DNA from: Archangium sp.
Lineage (GTDB): Bacteria > Myxococcota > Myxococcia > Myxococcales > Myxococcaceae
NCBI GenBank assembly: GCA_030681645.1
Contig: JAUXRX010000056.1
Span: 62,001 to 126,000, forward strand
Reading direction: 5' to 3'
DNA: 64,000 bases
How positions within the stretch are numbered: the stretch's first letter is position 1; each line of letters opens with the position of its first letter. Position numbers and translations under genes: made by a program. Positions 46,569 to 55,808 of the stretch are shown here, in pieces. The notes beneath the pieces are model-generated. The model did no database searches. It was given only the letters and a program-made list of their open reading frames with translations, and had not been told where the DNA came from.

Positions 46569-49004
46569 ATGGCCGACACGCAGCAGGTGCTCTTCGTGGG
46601 GGGAAGTGACGCCGACGCCACCCGGATCGGCGAGGTCCTGCGCGCCGCCGGCCGCACCTGCGAGGTGGTGCGCGCCACCGGCCCCACCGACGCCGCCCGG
46701 CTGCTCGCCTCGCGCCCTCCCCTGCTCTGCCTCATCGTCTCGCTCGACGAGGGCATGGCCTCCGCCCCCACCTGGCGCCGCCTGCTCGACGACGCCGGCC
46801 TCGACGCCCCGCTCTTCGCGCTGGGCGAGCTGAGCCAGGAACCGGCCATCGCCCGTTGGCTCGCCGAGGGCGCACACGACTGGCTCTTCCGCCCGCACCT
46901 CGCTGGCCTCGCGGCCGTGCTGGTACGGCTCGAACGGGAGCACGCCGAAGCGGCCGCGCGCGAGGCGGCCGAGCGGCGCTGGCGCGAGAGCACCAGCGAG
47001 CTGGTCGGTCTCGCCCGCAGCCCCCGCTTCCGCGGCGACGATCTGACGGCCGCGCTGGCAGAGATCGACGAGGCCGCCGTGCGCGGAGTGCAGGCCGCGC
47101 GCTGCAGCGTGTGGATGTTCGACGAGCAGGGCACCACCATCACCCAGCTCGACGTCTTCGACGCCCGCACCGGGCTGCACTCGTCGGGCAAGAAGCTCTC
47201 GATCACCGACCACCGGCCGTACTTCGAGGCCCTGCACGCCCAGCGGCTGCTCTCGGTGCCCGACGTCACCCTCGACCCGCGCACCCGCTCACTGGTGCCT
47301 ACCTCGTTCGGCCCCGCCGGCATCGGCGCCACCATCGACGTCGCCCTCCGCCTCCGCGGTGAGCTGGTGGGCGCGCTCTGTCTGGAGCACGTGGGGGGGC
47401 CGCGCCGCTGGCACCCGGGCGAAGAGTCGTTCGCCGGCGCGCTCGCCGACCTGGTGTCGCTCGCCCTCGAAGGCGCCGAGCGGTACCGCGCCGAGACCGC
47501 GCTGCTCGAGTCACAGCGCCGCTTCAAGGACCTGTTCGAGCACTCCAACGACTCGATCGTGCTCTACCGGGTCGAGCCCGGCGGCCAGGTGATCTGCGAA
47601 GACATGAACCCGGCCTCCGAGCTGATCAGCGGGCTCAAGCGCGAGACCACCATCGGCAGGTCGGCCACCGAGGTGCTCCAGCCGCTCGCCGCGCAGCGCC
47701 TCGAGGGGCGTTGGGCCCAGGCCATTCGCGCCAGGGCCACCATCGTCTTCGAGCACGAGCTGCCGCTGCCCGCGGGGAACCGCTGGGTCAACACCGCCCT
47801 GGTGCCGCTGATGGACGAGCAGGGCGGCGTGTACCGGCTCGCGGCCATCTCGCGCGACGTCACCCAGGCGCGCGAGGCCGAGGCGCTGCAGCGCAGCCTC
47901 GAGGCGCAGATGGCCGAGTCACAGAAGAACGAGGCGCTGGCCCGCCTCGCCTCGCACATCGCCCACGACGTCAACAACCTGCTCACGGTGATCGTCGCCC
48001 ACGCCCAGCGCCTCCAGGGCCAGCCGGGCAAGCCGTCGGAAGTGGCTCAGGCGATCCTCCAGGCGACGGGCCGCGGGCGCGACCTCACCCAGCAGGTGCT
48101 CACCTTCGGGCGGCGCCGCCCCCCCGAGCGCAAGCCGCTCGAGCTGGGCCCGCTGGTACACGAGACGCTCAAGCTGCTCGAGCCCACCGCCGGCGGCATC
48201 ACCCTGCGCGAGGTGGTCGCGCCCCGCGTGCCCCGGGTGATGGCCGACGCCGGGCAGCTGCACCAGGTGCTCACCAACCTCTGCACCAACGCGCTGCAGG
48301 CGATGCCTTCGGGCAGTGGCACGCTCACCGTCACCCTCGAGACGACCGACGTCGACTTCGCGTTCGCCTCGCGCCACCCGCCGCTCCAGGCCGGCCGCTG
48401 GGTGCAGCTCACGGTGGCCGACACCGGCGTGGGCATGGACGAGACCACCGCCCGGCGCATCTTCGAGCCGTTCTTCTCCACCCGCCTCGACGGCAGCGGC
48501 AACGGCCTGGGCCTGGCGGTGGTGCAGAGCATCGTGCAGGGCCACGACGGGGCGGTGGTGGTGGACAGCGAACCCGGGCGCGGCACCGCCTTCCACATCT
48601 ACCTGCGCTCGGTGCCCGAGGAACTCAGCCGCCCCGGCGCGGGCCAGCACCTCATGCTCGTCGACGATCACCCGGGCATGGCGCGCGTGTCGGCCCGGCT
48701 GCTCGAGACGCTCGGGTACCGCACCACGGTGTTCGACGATCCCCGCGAGGCGCTCAAGGCCTTCCGCGCCACGCCGGCGGGCTTCGACGCGGTGCTCACC
48801 GACCTGTCGATGCCCCAGATGAGCGGCGAAGACTTCACCCGCTCGTTGCGCGAGCTGCGCCCCGAGGTGCCGGTGATCGTCTCGTCGGGCATGGCCTCGG
48901 AGCTCGACGACGCGGCCCGCCAGCGCCTGCGCATCAACGCGGTGCTGGTCAAGCCGTGGCGCCTCGAAGAAGCCGTCGCCGCGCTGCAGCGCGTGCTGGG
49001 CTAG
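46569..49004 (+). CDS. hybrid sensor histidine kinase (GAF-PAS-HK-REC)
   Basis: A soluble hybrid kinase of 811 residues. Order: degenerate receiver-like domain (~5-120) without a phospho-acceptor; GAF (~158-307), similar to the GAF protein at 43.4 kb; PAS (~314-437); HisKA with phospho-acceptor in HIAHDVNN (~466); ATPase with NALQAM, DTGVGMD and GNGLGLAV; and a C-terminal receiver with LVDDH, phospho-acceptor Asp in LTDLSMP (~745) and the Lys in LVKPW (~795). No membrane helix, so it senses an internal signal. ATG 46569 is preferred over a TTG 51 bases upstream. Its stop overlaps the convergent channel gene by 4 bp. Confidence 0.93.
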   Translation: MADTQQVLFVGGSDADATRIGEVLRAAGRTCEVVRATGPTDAARLLASRPPLLCLIVSLDEGMASAPTWRRLLDDAGLDAPLFALGELSQEPAIARWLAEGAHDWLFRPHLAGLAAVLVRLEREHAEAAAREAAERRWRESTSELVGLARSPRFRGDDLTAALAEIDEAAVRGVQAARCSVWMFDEQGTTITQLDVFDARTGLHSSGKKLSITDHRPYFEALHAQRLLSVPDVTLDPRTRSLVPTSFGPAGIGATIDVALRLRGELVGALCLEHVGGPRRWHPGEESFAGALADLVSLALEGAERYRAETALLESQRRFKDLFEHSNDSIVLYRVEPGGQVICEDMNPASELISGLKRETTIGRSATEVLQPLAAQRLEGRWAQAIRARATIVFEHELPLPAGNRWVNTALVPLMDEQGGVYRLAAISRDVTQAREAEALQRSLEAQMAESQKNEALARLASHIAHDVNNLLTVIVAHAQRLQGQPGKPSEVAQAILQATGRGRDLTQQVLTFGRRRPPERKPLELGPLVHETLKLLEPTAGGITLREVVAPRVPRVMADAGQLHQVLTNLCTNALQAMPSGSGTLTVTLETTDVDFAFASRHPPLQAGRWVQLTVADTGVGMDETTARRIFEPFFSTRLDGSGNGLGLAVVQSIVQGHDGAVVVDSEPGRGTAFHIYLRSVPEELSRPGAGQHLMLVDDHPGMARVSARLLETLGYRTTVFDDPREALKAFRATPAGFDAVLTDLSMPQMSGEDFTRSLRELRPEVPVIVSSGMASELDDAARQRLRINAVLVKPWRLEEAVAALQRVLG

Positions 49005-49936
49005 TTCTCCGGTGCGCGCTCGACGCCCATGAGCGTCCAGGTCAGCTTCGCCGGCACCACGTCGTGCAACCGCCCGTAGTCGAGCAGCCGCCGCGTGCCC
49101 ACCTGGCCGATGACGTCGGCGAACTTCTTCCCGAACTGCACCTCGTGCGGGAGGAACGAGGTGCGGCTGTGGATGGTCTGCATGATGGTGTCGTCGAGGC
49201 CCATCAGGGTGAGCACGATCTCCGCCTGCTGCGCCGCCAGCCCTTCCTGGGTGAGCCCGTAGAGCGGCGAGCCCTTGGTGATCGCGTGCATCGCCGTCCA
49301 GGTGAGGATGAAGGTGGGGCTGCTGCTGCGCACGAGCTCGAGGTCGATCACCCGGCGAATCATCTCGCCTTCCTTCGTGCGCTCGGCCCTCACCACCGCC
49401 GCGTGCAGCGTCGCCTCGACCACGTGGTTGAGCCGCTCGTTGGCCATGCGGAACATGAGGGTGGGCACGCCCTCGCGATCGGCGATCACCGCGGTCTTCG
49501 ACCACAACACCCGCGCGGTGGGCCGGGCGAACTTGGCGAACACCAGCCCCGTCACCATGGCGCTGAGCAGGAGCGAGCACACCGACTCGAGCACCATCAG
49601 CCACTGCGTCGACTTGGCCAGCGGGTACATCGCGCCGTAGCCGATGGTGCCGAAGGTCTGCACGCTGAAGAAGAAGTGATCGAGGTAGCCGCCGTCGGTG
49701 CCCTGCACGCCGCCCAGCCCCCAGTACGCCAACCCGAAGGTGGCGTTGAGGAGCAGGTAGCAGGCGGTGACGAAGGCGAACACGCTGCGCCACCTGGCGC
49801 GAATGAGCAGGTAGTACAGGTCTGAGAGCCGGGCGCGCGAGCCGTTGACGACCTCGAGCTGGTTGCGCCGCTGCTCGTCGGTGGCAAACAGCCTGATCTG
49901 CGGGGTCGGGGTGGGAGGCGGAGCGGGGTTGGCCAC
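49001..49936 (-). CDS. KirBac-type inward-rectifier potassium channel
   Basis: A 311-residue ion channel. Two membrane helices (SVFAFVTACYLLLNATFGLAY; WLMVLESVCSLLLSAMVTGL) flank a pore loop with the selectivity filter TIGYGAM. The C-terminal ~190 residues are the beta-rich cytoplasmic domain of Kir channels (KTAVIADREGVPTLMFRMAN, RRVIDLELVRSSSPTF), so the protein is a KirBac homologue that passes potassium. GTG 49936 has GGAGG just upstream; GTG 49966 is the longer alternative. It converges on the hybrid histidine kinase with a 4-bp overlap. Confidence 0.93.
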   Translation of the reverse strand: MANPAPPPTPTPQIRLFATDEQRRNQLEVVNGSRARLSDLYYLLIRARWRSVFAFVTACYLLLNATFGLAYWGLGGVQGTDGGYLDHFFFSVQTFGTIGYGAMYPLAKSTQWLMVLESVCSLLLSAMVTGLVFAKFARPTARVLWSKTAVIADREGVPTLMFRMANERLNHVVEATLHAAVVRAERTKEGEMIRRVIDLELVRSSSPTFILTWTAMHAITKGSPLYGLTQEGLAAQQAEIVLTLMGLDDTIMQTIHSRTSFLPHEVQFGKKFADVIGQVGTRRLLDYGRLHDVVPAKLTWTLMGVERAPEN

Positions 49937-50059
49937 GGCCCTCCACGAAAGCACAGCGAAGGGCACTTGAAAGGAAAGCGAATCGAACCCAATCCCCCGG
50001 CGCGCGACCTCGAGGGCGCATCACCTGCGCCAACTGTTACCTTGTTCCCGGAGGTGCCC

Positions 50060-51574
50060 GTGAAGACGCCCGAGATCCCTGCGAACGAGCCCGCCCGGCT
50101 GCTCAAGCTCGCCGAGTACGGCGTGCTCGACACGCCGCGAGAGACGGCCTTCGATTCGCTCGTGGCGTTGGCGGCGAACCTGGCGGACGTGCCCATCGCG
50201 CTGGTGGCCTTCGTCGACGCGCACCGGGTCTGGTTCAAGGCCCGCCTCGGCCTCGACGTGGTGGAACAGCCGCGCGAGCTCTCGTTCTGCGCCCACGTGG
50301 TGGCGACCGAGGTGCCGCTGATCGTCCCCGACACGCTCCTCGACGAGCGCTTTCGCGATCACCCGATGGTGCTCAACCCGCCGCACCTGCGCTTCTACGT
50401 CGGCATGCCGCTGCGCACCCCCGACGGCTTCGTGCTGGGCACGCTGTGCGTGCTCGACGTCAAGCCGCGCACGCTCACCGCTGCCCAGCGGGACCTGCTG
50501 CGCATGCTGGCGCACCTGGCGATGGACGAGCTCGAGATGCGGCGGCAGGGGCACCTCCTGCGCTCGAGGCAGCACGCGCTGCAGAGCGACCTGCGGCACA
50601 CCTCTGACGAAGCGTCGCGGCTCGCGAGCATTCTGTCCAACGCCGCCGTGGCCATCATCGAGACCACGCCGGACGGGGTGATTCGTGAGTTCAACCCCGC
50701 CGCCGAGCGCATGCTCGGCTACACCGCCGCCGAGGTGGTGGGCAGACACTCACCGATGATCTTCCATGACCCTGCCGAGCTGGCGGCCCGCGCGAACGAG
50801 CTCACGGTCGAGCTGGGCGTTCCCGTCCAGCCCAACTTCGAGGCCTTCCGCGCGAGGGTCGAACGGGGCATGCGCGACGAGCACGAATGGACGTGGCTGA
50901 GCAAAGACGGCCGGCGCGTGCCCGTGCACCTCTCGCTCTCGGCGCGACGGGATGTCGCCGGCCAGGTCGCCGGCTACATGGGCATCGCCAGCGATCAGAC
51001 CGCGCGGAAAGAGGCCGAGGCCAAGCTGCGGCAGCACAGCGCGGTGCTGCAGCTGGGGTCGGACGTGGCGCGGGCGTTCACCAAGAACGGTACGCTTCAG
51101 CAGCGGCTCCAGTCGTGCGCCGAGGCGATGGTGACCAACCTCGACGCAGCCTTCGCGCGCATCTGGACCCTCGACGAGGCCCAGGACCTGCTCGAGCTCC
51201 GGGCGAGCGCGGGGCAGTACACGCACCTCGACGGGCCGCACTCGCGCGCACCGGTGGGCAAGTTCAAGATCGGGACGATCGCGAAGAGTCGGTTGCCCCA
51301 CCTGACCAACGCGGTGCTCGACGATCCCGAGGTGTCGGACCGCGAGTGGGCGCAGCGCGAGGGCATGGTGTCGTTCGCGGGCTACCCGATGTTGATGGGC
51401 GAGCGGGTGGTCGGCGTGCTGGCGATGTTCGCGCGGCACCCGCTGTCTCCCACGGTGCTCGAGGCGCTCGGCGTCGTCGCCGCCAACGCCGCCGTGTGGA
51501 TCGACCGGGAGCGACCTGAGCCAGAACGCGGCGACCGCACCCGACCCAGCGGAGCGCTGGGTCAGCGGAGCTGA
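50060..51574 (+). CDS. GAF-PAS-GAF sensor protein without output domain
   Basis: A 504-residue soluble protein: GAF (~10-160; LAEYGVLDTPRETAFD, RELSFCAHV, GMPLRTPDG), coiled helix, PAS (~195-320; RMLGYTAAEVVGRHSP, EWTWLSKDGRRVPV), second GAF (~335-490; ARIWTLDEAQDLLELRA, REGMVSFAGYP). The PAS-to-GAF helix (QTARKEAEAKL) normally leads to a kinase in such proteins, but here the protein ends in a non-conserved tail of Pro/Arg/Gly. A GGAGG Shine-Dalgarno sits five bases before GTG 50060. It is divergent from the KirBac gene. The output partner is unknown. Confidence 0.88.
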   Translation: MKTPEIPANEPARLLKLAEYGVLDTPRETAFDSLVALAANLADVPIALVAFVDAHRVWFKARLGLDVVEQPRELSFCAHVVATEVPLIVPDTLLDERFRDHPMVLNPPHLRFYVGMPLRTPDGFVLGTLCVLDVKPRTLTAAQRDLLRMLAHLAMDELEMRRQGHLLRSRQHALQSDLRHTSDEASRLASILSNAAVAIIETTPDGVIREFNPAAERMLGYTAAEVVGRHSPMIFHDPAELAARANELTVELGVPVQPNFEAFRARVERGMRDEHEWTWLSKDGRRVPVHLSLSARRDVAGQVAGYMGIASDQTARKEAEAKLRQHSAVLQLGSDVARAFTKNGTLQQRLQSCAEAMVTNLDAAFARIWTLDEAQDLLELRASAGQYTHLDGPHSRAPVGKFKIGTIAKSRLPHLTNAVLDDPEVSDREWAQREGMVSFAGYPMLMGERVVGVLAMFARHPLSPTVLEALGVVAANAAVWIDRERPEPERGDRTRPSGALGQRS

Positions 51575-51610
51575 GGGCGCCGAGGCCAGCCGACCGAGAG
51601 ACCCGGTTCG

Positions 51611-52297
51611 TCAGTCGCGGTACTGGTGAATCGCCATGATCGGGTAGCGCATCTGCGAGTAGCTCACGCGCTGGCTCCCGTCTGAGTTCACGTTGTTCGA
51701 GCCGATGAAGAGCGGTCGCCCGTTCTGCCAGCCGGCGAAGAGCACCACGTGCTGGCCACCGGGCGTGCGCATCGACACCACGTCACCGGGGCGCGCCTGG
51801 CTGAGCGAGACGCGGCGGAAGTTCGAATCGCGATCGAGGTTGCCCATGAGCGCGTAGACGCCGGCGCTCCCCTGGCTCTGCCGAATCTGGCCCGACGCGA
51901 TGAGCGTGCCCGAGACGAAGTTCGCGCAGTTGACGTTGTTCGGCACCCAGTCCTGCATGGCGCGCCCGACGGGGTTGCCCGAGACCTTGAGGTCGCGCGC
52001 GTTCCAGCCGAGGTACTGGCGGGCCAGATCGTACGGGCGGCTCGCCCCCGCCGGCCTCGGGGTGTTGTCTCCCGACGGACCTGACGGACCGCTGGGCGCC
52101 GAGGGTCGCGACTGCGGGCGCGGCTTCGAGCTGGTGAACTCGTCGCGCGAGCCCGGCACGTTGAGGTTCTTGCCCGCATAGATGAGGTTCGGGTTGGTGA
52201 TCTGCGGGTTCGTCTTCATCAGCGCCGACACCGAGGTGCCGTAGCGTTGGGCGATGCCGGACAGCGTGTCACCGGTGCGAATGCGGTAGGCGCTCAT
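51611..52297 (-). CDS. LysM protein with NlpC/CHAP-like amidase domain
   Basis: A 228-residue protein: an N-terminal LysM domain (YRIRTGDTLSGIAQRYG ... IYAGKNLNVP) that binds peptidoglycan, a Pro/Ser-rich linker, and a C-terminal cysteine peptidase-like domain with NVNCANFVSG, ARPGDVVSM and GGQHVVLFAG, giving a Cys-His pair of NlpC/P60 or CHAP type. It would hydrolyse cell-wall peptides or bind the wall. ATG 52297 is used; the frame upstream adds 11 residues with no function. No signal peptide is seen, as in some LysM/NlpC proteins exported in other ways. Confidence 0.85.
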   Translation of the reverse strand: MSAYRIRTGDTLSGIAQRYGTSVSALMKTNPQITNPNLIYAGKNLNVPGSRDEFTSSKPRPQSRPSAPSGPSGPSGDNTPRPAGASRPYDLARQYLGWNARDLKVSGNPVGRAMQDWVPNNVNCANFVSGTLIASGQIRQSQGSAGVYALMGNLDRDSNFRRVSLSQARPGDVVSMRTPGGQHVVLFAGWQNGRPLFIGSNNVNSDGSQRVSYSQMRYPIMAIHQYRD

Positions 52298-52363
52298 GAG
52301 CAGCACGATACCGCGAGTGAGCGGCGTCACCAGCGCGCTCCACGTGGCGTTGTTTCTCCTACA

Positions 52364-53866
52364 TCAGCGCTCGAAGTCGACCCCCACCCCGGCCGAGAAC
52401 GACACCCCGCGGAGCAGCGTGCCGTCGACCTGGGGGAAGAACACGGTTCCGCCTTCGCCCAGCACGTAGAAGCTGGGGAAGAGGCGCCAGCGCAGGCCCC
52501 CGTTGAAGGCGAACCGCGGCATCTGCGCCAGGCCGAGGATGGTGGTGCGCGCGGTGAGGAAGAACCAGTCGCCCAGCAGGGCGATCGACAGGCCGCCGTC
52601 GAGATCGAGGCGGTTCCAGAAGAAGTACTCGGCCGACGCATCGAAGCTGACCTTCGTGCCGATGCCCACGCGCAGCTCGGCGAAGCCCGAGAACGAGTCT
52701 GGCAGCAGCGCCGCGCCCAGCGAGGGCCCGGAATAGCCGATGTCGACGAAGCGCTGCAGCTCGTAGGTGGGCCCGAAGAAGCCGTGGCGGAAGCCGCCGG
52801 CCTGCTTGCGCAGCTCGAGGCGGGTGGAGAAGCCGATCTCCTTCACGTTCGCGTCGAGCGTCATGCCCACCAGCAGGCCGAGGTCCGACGTCTCGTTGCG
52901 CACCCCCACCCCGCCCATCAACATCCACCGCAGCGCGGCGCTGCGCACCACCACCGCGCTGGCGTCGAGGTGCAGCATCGTCACCGAAGGCAGCGTGAAG
53001 GGCGCTACCGACTTGTCCGGGCGAAAGGGCCGCGCCGAGAGGTTGGCGTCGTGCACCAGCTCGAGCGAGAGCAGGTAGCGGTCCTTCACCGCCGCGTCTG
53101 ACGAGAACGTCCCGCCGATGTCCCAGGCCACCTCGCCCGCGAAGAGCCGCGCACCGAGGATGTCAGAGGCGAAGAACTCGGCGCGAACGGGGCCGGCTCT
53201 CAGCACCGCCAGCCCGCTCGCGGGGTGGTAGTCGACGTTCGCCTGGTTGTTGTACTTCCACATCAGGTGGCCCAGGCCGATCGACTTCTTCCGGGCGGGC
53301 CCGAGGCGCAGGTGGAAGATGCCGGTCTCCTTCGCGATACGCAGCGACTGGAGGATCTGTCCGTAGTCCGACAGCTCGTCCCAGTCGGCGCCGCGCAGGA
53401 AGCCGCCCACGTCGCTGGGGCGGTTGAGCGCCGGCTGATCGAACACCCGCAGCCGGAAGGTGGGCCCCAGCTCGATGCCGAAGTCTTCGCCCACGCCGAA
53501 CCCGATCACCGGGTGCAGGGTGGTCATCACGTCGAAGCCGTTCTCGGGAAAGCCGGTGGGGAAGAGGCCTAAGTCAGCCTCGGCCGCGCCGTGGAGAGTG
53601 AGGCCCGTGGCTTCCACTCCGGCATCGGCGGGCGCGGGAGGAGGTGGCGGTGGCACCGGCTGCGCGGGTTGCGGCGGCGGCGGGGCCGGCTGCGCAGGCT
53701 GCGGAGGGGGTGGCGCCGGCTGGGCGGGCTCCGGAATCGCTTGAGGTGGTGGAGCAGGCGCAGGGAGCGGCGCCGCGAGATGCAGCTCAGGCCCACCATC
53801 GACCGCGTCGTCCAACCCGCCGTCCGGCAGGCTCGCCATCGCCGTGAAGAGGAGCGCGAGCAACAT
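52364..53866 (-). CDS. outer-membrane beta-barrel-like protein with Pro-rich linker
   Basis: A 500-residue protein with a signal peptide (MLLALLFTAMASLPDG), a Pro-rich run built from repeats of PPPPQPAQPA (~40-80), and a ~400-residue region of alternating hydrophobic strands (LDLDGGLSIALLGDWFFLTA, MPRFAFNGGLRWRLF, YVLGEGGTVFFPQVDG) ending in GVGVDFER, like a 12-18-stranded outer-membrane barrel. The pattern is similar to porin-like envelope proteins in myxobacteria. It is close to the ECF sigma operon (103 bp gap) and may be part of its response. Confidence 0.75.
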   Translation of the reverse strand: MLLALLFTAMASLPDGGLDDAVDGGPELHLAAPLPAPAPPPQAIPEPAQPAPPPPQPAQPAPPPPQPAQPVPPPPPPAPADAGVEATGLTLHGAAEADLGLFPTGFPENGFDVMTTLHPVIGFGVGEDFGIELGPTFRLRVFDQPALNRPSDVGGFLRGADWDELSDYGQILQSLRIAKETGIFHLRLGPARKKSIGLGHLMWKYNNQANVDYHPASGLAVLRAGPVRAEFFASDILGARLFAGEVAWDIGGTFSSDAAVKDRYLLSLELVHDANLSARPFRPDKSVAPFTLPSVTMLHLDASAVVVRSAALRWMLMGGVGVRNETSDLGLLVGMTLDANVKEIGFSTRLELRKQAGGFRHGFFGPTYELQRFVDIGYSGPSLGAALLPDSFSGFAELRVGIGTKVSFDASAEYFFWNRLDLDGGLSIALLGDWFFLTARTTILGLAQMPRFAFNGGLRWRLFPSFYVLGEGGTVFFPQVDGTLLRGVSFSAGVGVDFER

Positions 53867-53969
53867 CGCCCGGAGCGTAGCCGGTCCAGCGGAACGCTGG
53901 GCGAGCGCAGATGCAGAGAAGCGGAAGATGCGCCGAGGCGAAGCGACCGAGCAACCCGGAGCGTATGCA

Positions 53970-54386
53970 CTACTTGGGTTGCGACACCACCAGCCAGAGG
54001 TCGCCGCCTTCGTGCGCCCCACCCTGGAGCGAGAACGACTTCTCGCGACCCAGCGTGTACACCGCCTCGGCCGGAGGCAGCTTCACCTTCACGGTGGCCA
54101 CGTTCTCCTTGAGGGCCTGCAAGGTGAGCTCGGCCTGCTTCTGGTTGGGCAGCGCGATCGACTGCGCCTTGTTCTGCACCAGCTCGAGCTTCTTCGAGTC
54201 GACCCGCTTCATCGTCTGGTACTTCACCTTCGGCGCCATCGCGTCGCGCATCTTCGCCAGCGTGGGGTCGACGCTGCCCGGCGCGGTCGAGGCGTAGATG
54301 ACGTCGGCCTGCACGGTCACCGAAGGCTCGGCCGCGAGCGTGGTGAAGGAAACCAGCGCGACGGCGCCTACCAGCAGCCTCGTCAC
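53970..54386 (-). CDS. exported protein of the sigma-factor operon
   Basis: A 138-residue protein with a signal peptide (LLVGAVALVSFTTLAAE) and a beta-rich remainder. No family recognised. The start overlaps the anti-sigma stop by 4 bp, so it is co-translated with it and likely belongs to the same stress response. Confidence 0.75.
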   Translation of the reverse strand: MTRLLVGAVALVSFTTLAAEPSVTVQADVIYASTAPGSVDPTLAKMRDAMAPKVKYQTMKRVDSKKLELVQNKAQSIALPNQKQAELTLQALKENVATVKVKLPPAEAVYTLGREKSFSLQGGAHEGGDLWLVVSQPK

Positions 54387-54979
54387 AGGTCCCCCTGCTT
54401 GCCTTCCGCCGGCGGATCCTGGGTCAGCGTCTCTTCGGAATGCTCGCCGTCCTTCTTCTTCTTGCCGCCGTCGGGCGTCGACTCGACCACCCAGATGATC
54501 GCGTCGCCGTTGTCGGTGATGGAGACCACGGGCTTGAAGGTCGAGTTGTCTTCCACCGACACCATCTGCACCTGCATCTTGCTGGCGCCGTAGCCGTCGG
54601 GCGTGGCGAACTTCATGGTCACCGGCACCGCGATGAGCACGGCCAGCGCCGCCGCCGCGAAGCCCACCATGAGCGGGCCGCGCTGGTAGGTGAACATCTC
54701 CGAGAGCGAGAGCTTCACGCGCTCGAACAGCGGCAGCTTCTCGGGCGTCACCTTCGACATCACGTCGTCGGCGAAGGCCTTCCAGTCGACCTCGTCGGCC
54801 TGCATCTCGAGCGCGTGGCGCATCAGCCCGTCGGCGGCGCGGAAGTCGGCCACCTGGCCGGTCGACTCTTTACTGTTGGCCAGGTGTTGTTCGACCAACT
54901 GCCGCTCCTCGGGCGTGAGCTCGCCGTCGACGTACGGCGAGAGCATGGGGAGGAACTTTTCGCGTGCTGGGTTCTTCAT
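54383..54979 (-). CDS. anti-sigma factor, ZAS-like without zinc ligands
   Basis: A 198-residue membrane protein. The N-terminal ~70 residues have the anti-sigma fold (LSPYVDGELTPEERQLVEQHLANSKES), which in zinc (ZAS) proteins carries HxxxCxxC. Here the His is present but the two Cys are Ser/Lys/Ser. One membrane helix (MVGFAAAALAVLIAVPVTM) and an extracytoplasmic tail that ends Lys/Asp/Glu-rich follow. The gene lies directly after the ECF sigma (54 bp) and overlaps the exported-protein gene by 4 bp. It probably holds the sigma factor inactive. Confidence 0.85.
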   Translation of the reverse strand: MKNPAREKFLPMLSPYVDGELTPEERQLVEQHLANSKESTGQVADFRAADGLMRHALEMQADEVDWKAFADDVMSKVTPEKLPLFERVKLSLSEMFTYQRGPLMVGFAAAALAVLIAVPVTMKFATPDGYGASKMQVQMVSVEDNSTFKPVVSITDNGDAIIWVVESTPDGGKKKKDGEHSEETLTQDPPAEGKQGDL

Positions 54980-55033
54980 GGAATCACCGCCTGAGCTTCG
55001 GGACGAAAGCCAACTGCCGATATTTTCAGGTAT

Positions 55034-55654
55034 TTATTCGGAGCCGACACCCTGTTTGGACTCGTCCAACTCCAGGTATTCGTTGAGGATTTTCTGCATC
55101 TTGAGCCGGGCGTGGAACAGCCGCGACATCACGGTGCCCTTGGGGATGTTCAGGGTCCGCGACAGATCTTCGTAGCTCATGCCCTCGACCTCGCGCAGCA
55201 GGAGGATCTGCCGGTGGGCCTCGGGGATCTGGTGAATGGCCTCGGTGATGCGCTGGGCGAGCTCGGCGCGCAGCGCTGACTTCTGCGGGTTGGTGCCCAG
55301 GCGAGAGCCGAGCGCACCGATGTTGGCCTCGGCCACGTCCATCTGGATCGACTCGTCGAACTCGACGGCTTCTTTGCTGCCGGCCGAGCCCTTCTTGCGG
55401 ATCACGTCGATGCAGATGTTGACGGTGATGCGGTAGAGCCACGTGTAGAAGCTCGCGTCGCCCTTGAAGTGGTCGAGGTAGCGGTAGACCTTGATGAAGG
55501 CTTCCTGCGCGACGTCACGCGCCTCTTCCTTGTCCTTCAGCATGCCGAGCGCGACCGAGAACACCTTGCGCTGGTAACGCTCGACGAGGAGCTTGAAGGC
55601 GCGCTGGTCTCCCGTGCGCACCCGCTCGACGAGCGTGAGATCATCCGTGGCCAA
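55034..55654 (-). CDS. ECF-type RNA polymerase sigma factor (RpoE1-like)
   Basis: A sigma-70 factor of about 206 residues with sigma2 (DDLTLVERVRTGDQRAFKLL, EEARDVAQEAFIKVYR, YTWLYRITVNICID) and sigma4 (EAHRQILLLREVEGMSYEDL, IPKGTVMSRLFHARLK). As I recall it, the sequence is very close to Myxococcus RpoE1, including the VNICIDVIRKK region. The start is uncertain: TTG 55654 gives the usual family N-terminus (LATDDLTLVE); GTG 55678 is an alternative. Downstream are the anti-sigma factor and exported protein, an ordinary ECF operon. Confidence 0.93.
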   Translation of the reverse strand: MATDDLTLVERVRTGDQRAFKLLVERYQRKVFSVALGMLKDKEEARDVAQEAFIKVYRYLDHFKGDASFYTWLYRITVNICIDVIRKKGSAGSKEAVEFDESIQMDVAEANIGALGSRLGTNPQKSALRAELAQRITEAIHQIPEAHRQILLLREVEGMSYEDLSRTLNIPKGTVMSRLFHARLKMQKILNEYLELDESKQGVGSE

Positions 55655-55808
55655 AGCGCGCGCACCGTACCACGCCACCCACGCCCGCTGAGGGGATTCC
55701 ACGGGCGTGCGCCGCAAAGCCTTCGCCGCCGGGCGGAACCTCGCTCTCCGAGCGGGAAGAAGGGGACTGATGCGCCGGGGCGATGCGACCAGTAAGGAGT
55801 CACGGCTC

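Noticed and set aside
47711..50033. Two ~704-residue frames overlapping the hybrid histidine kinase and channel genes
   Set aside because: Both are shadows; the genes in the other frames have clear domains.
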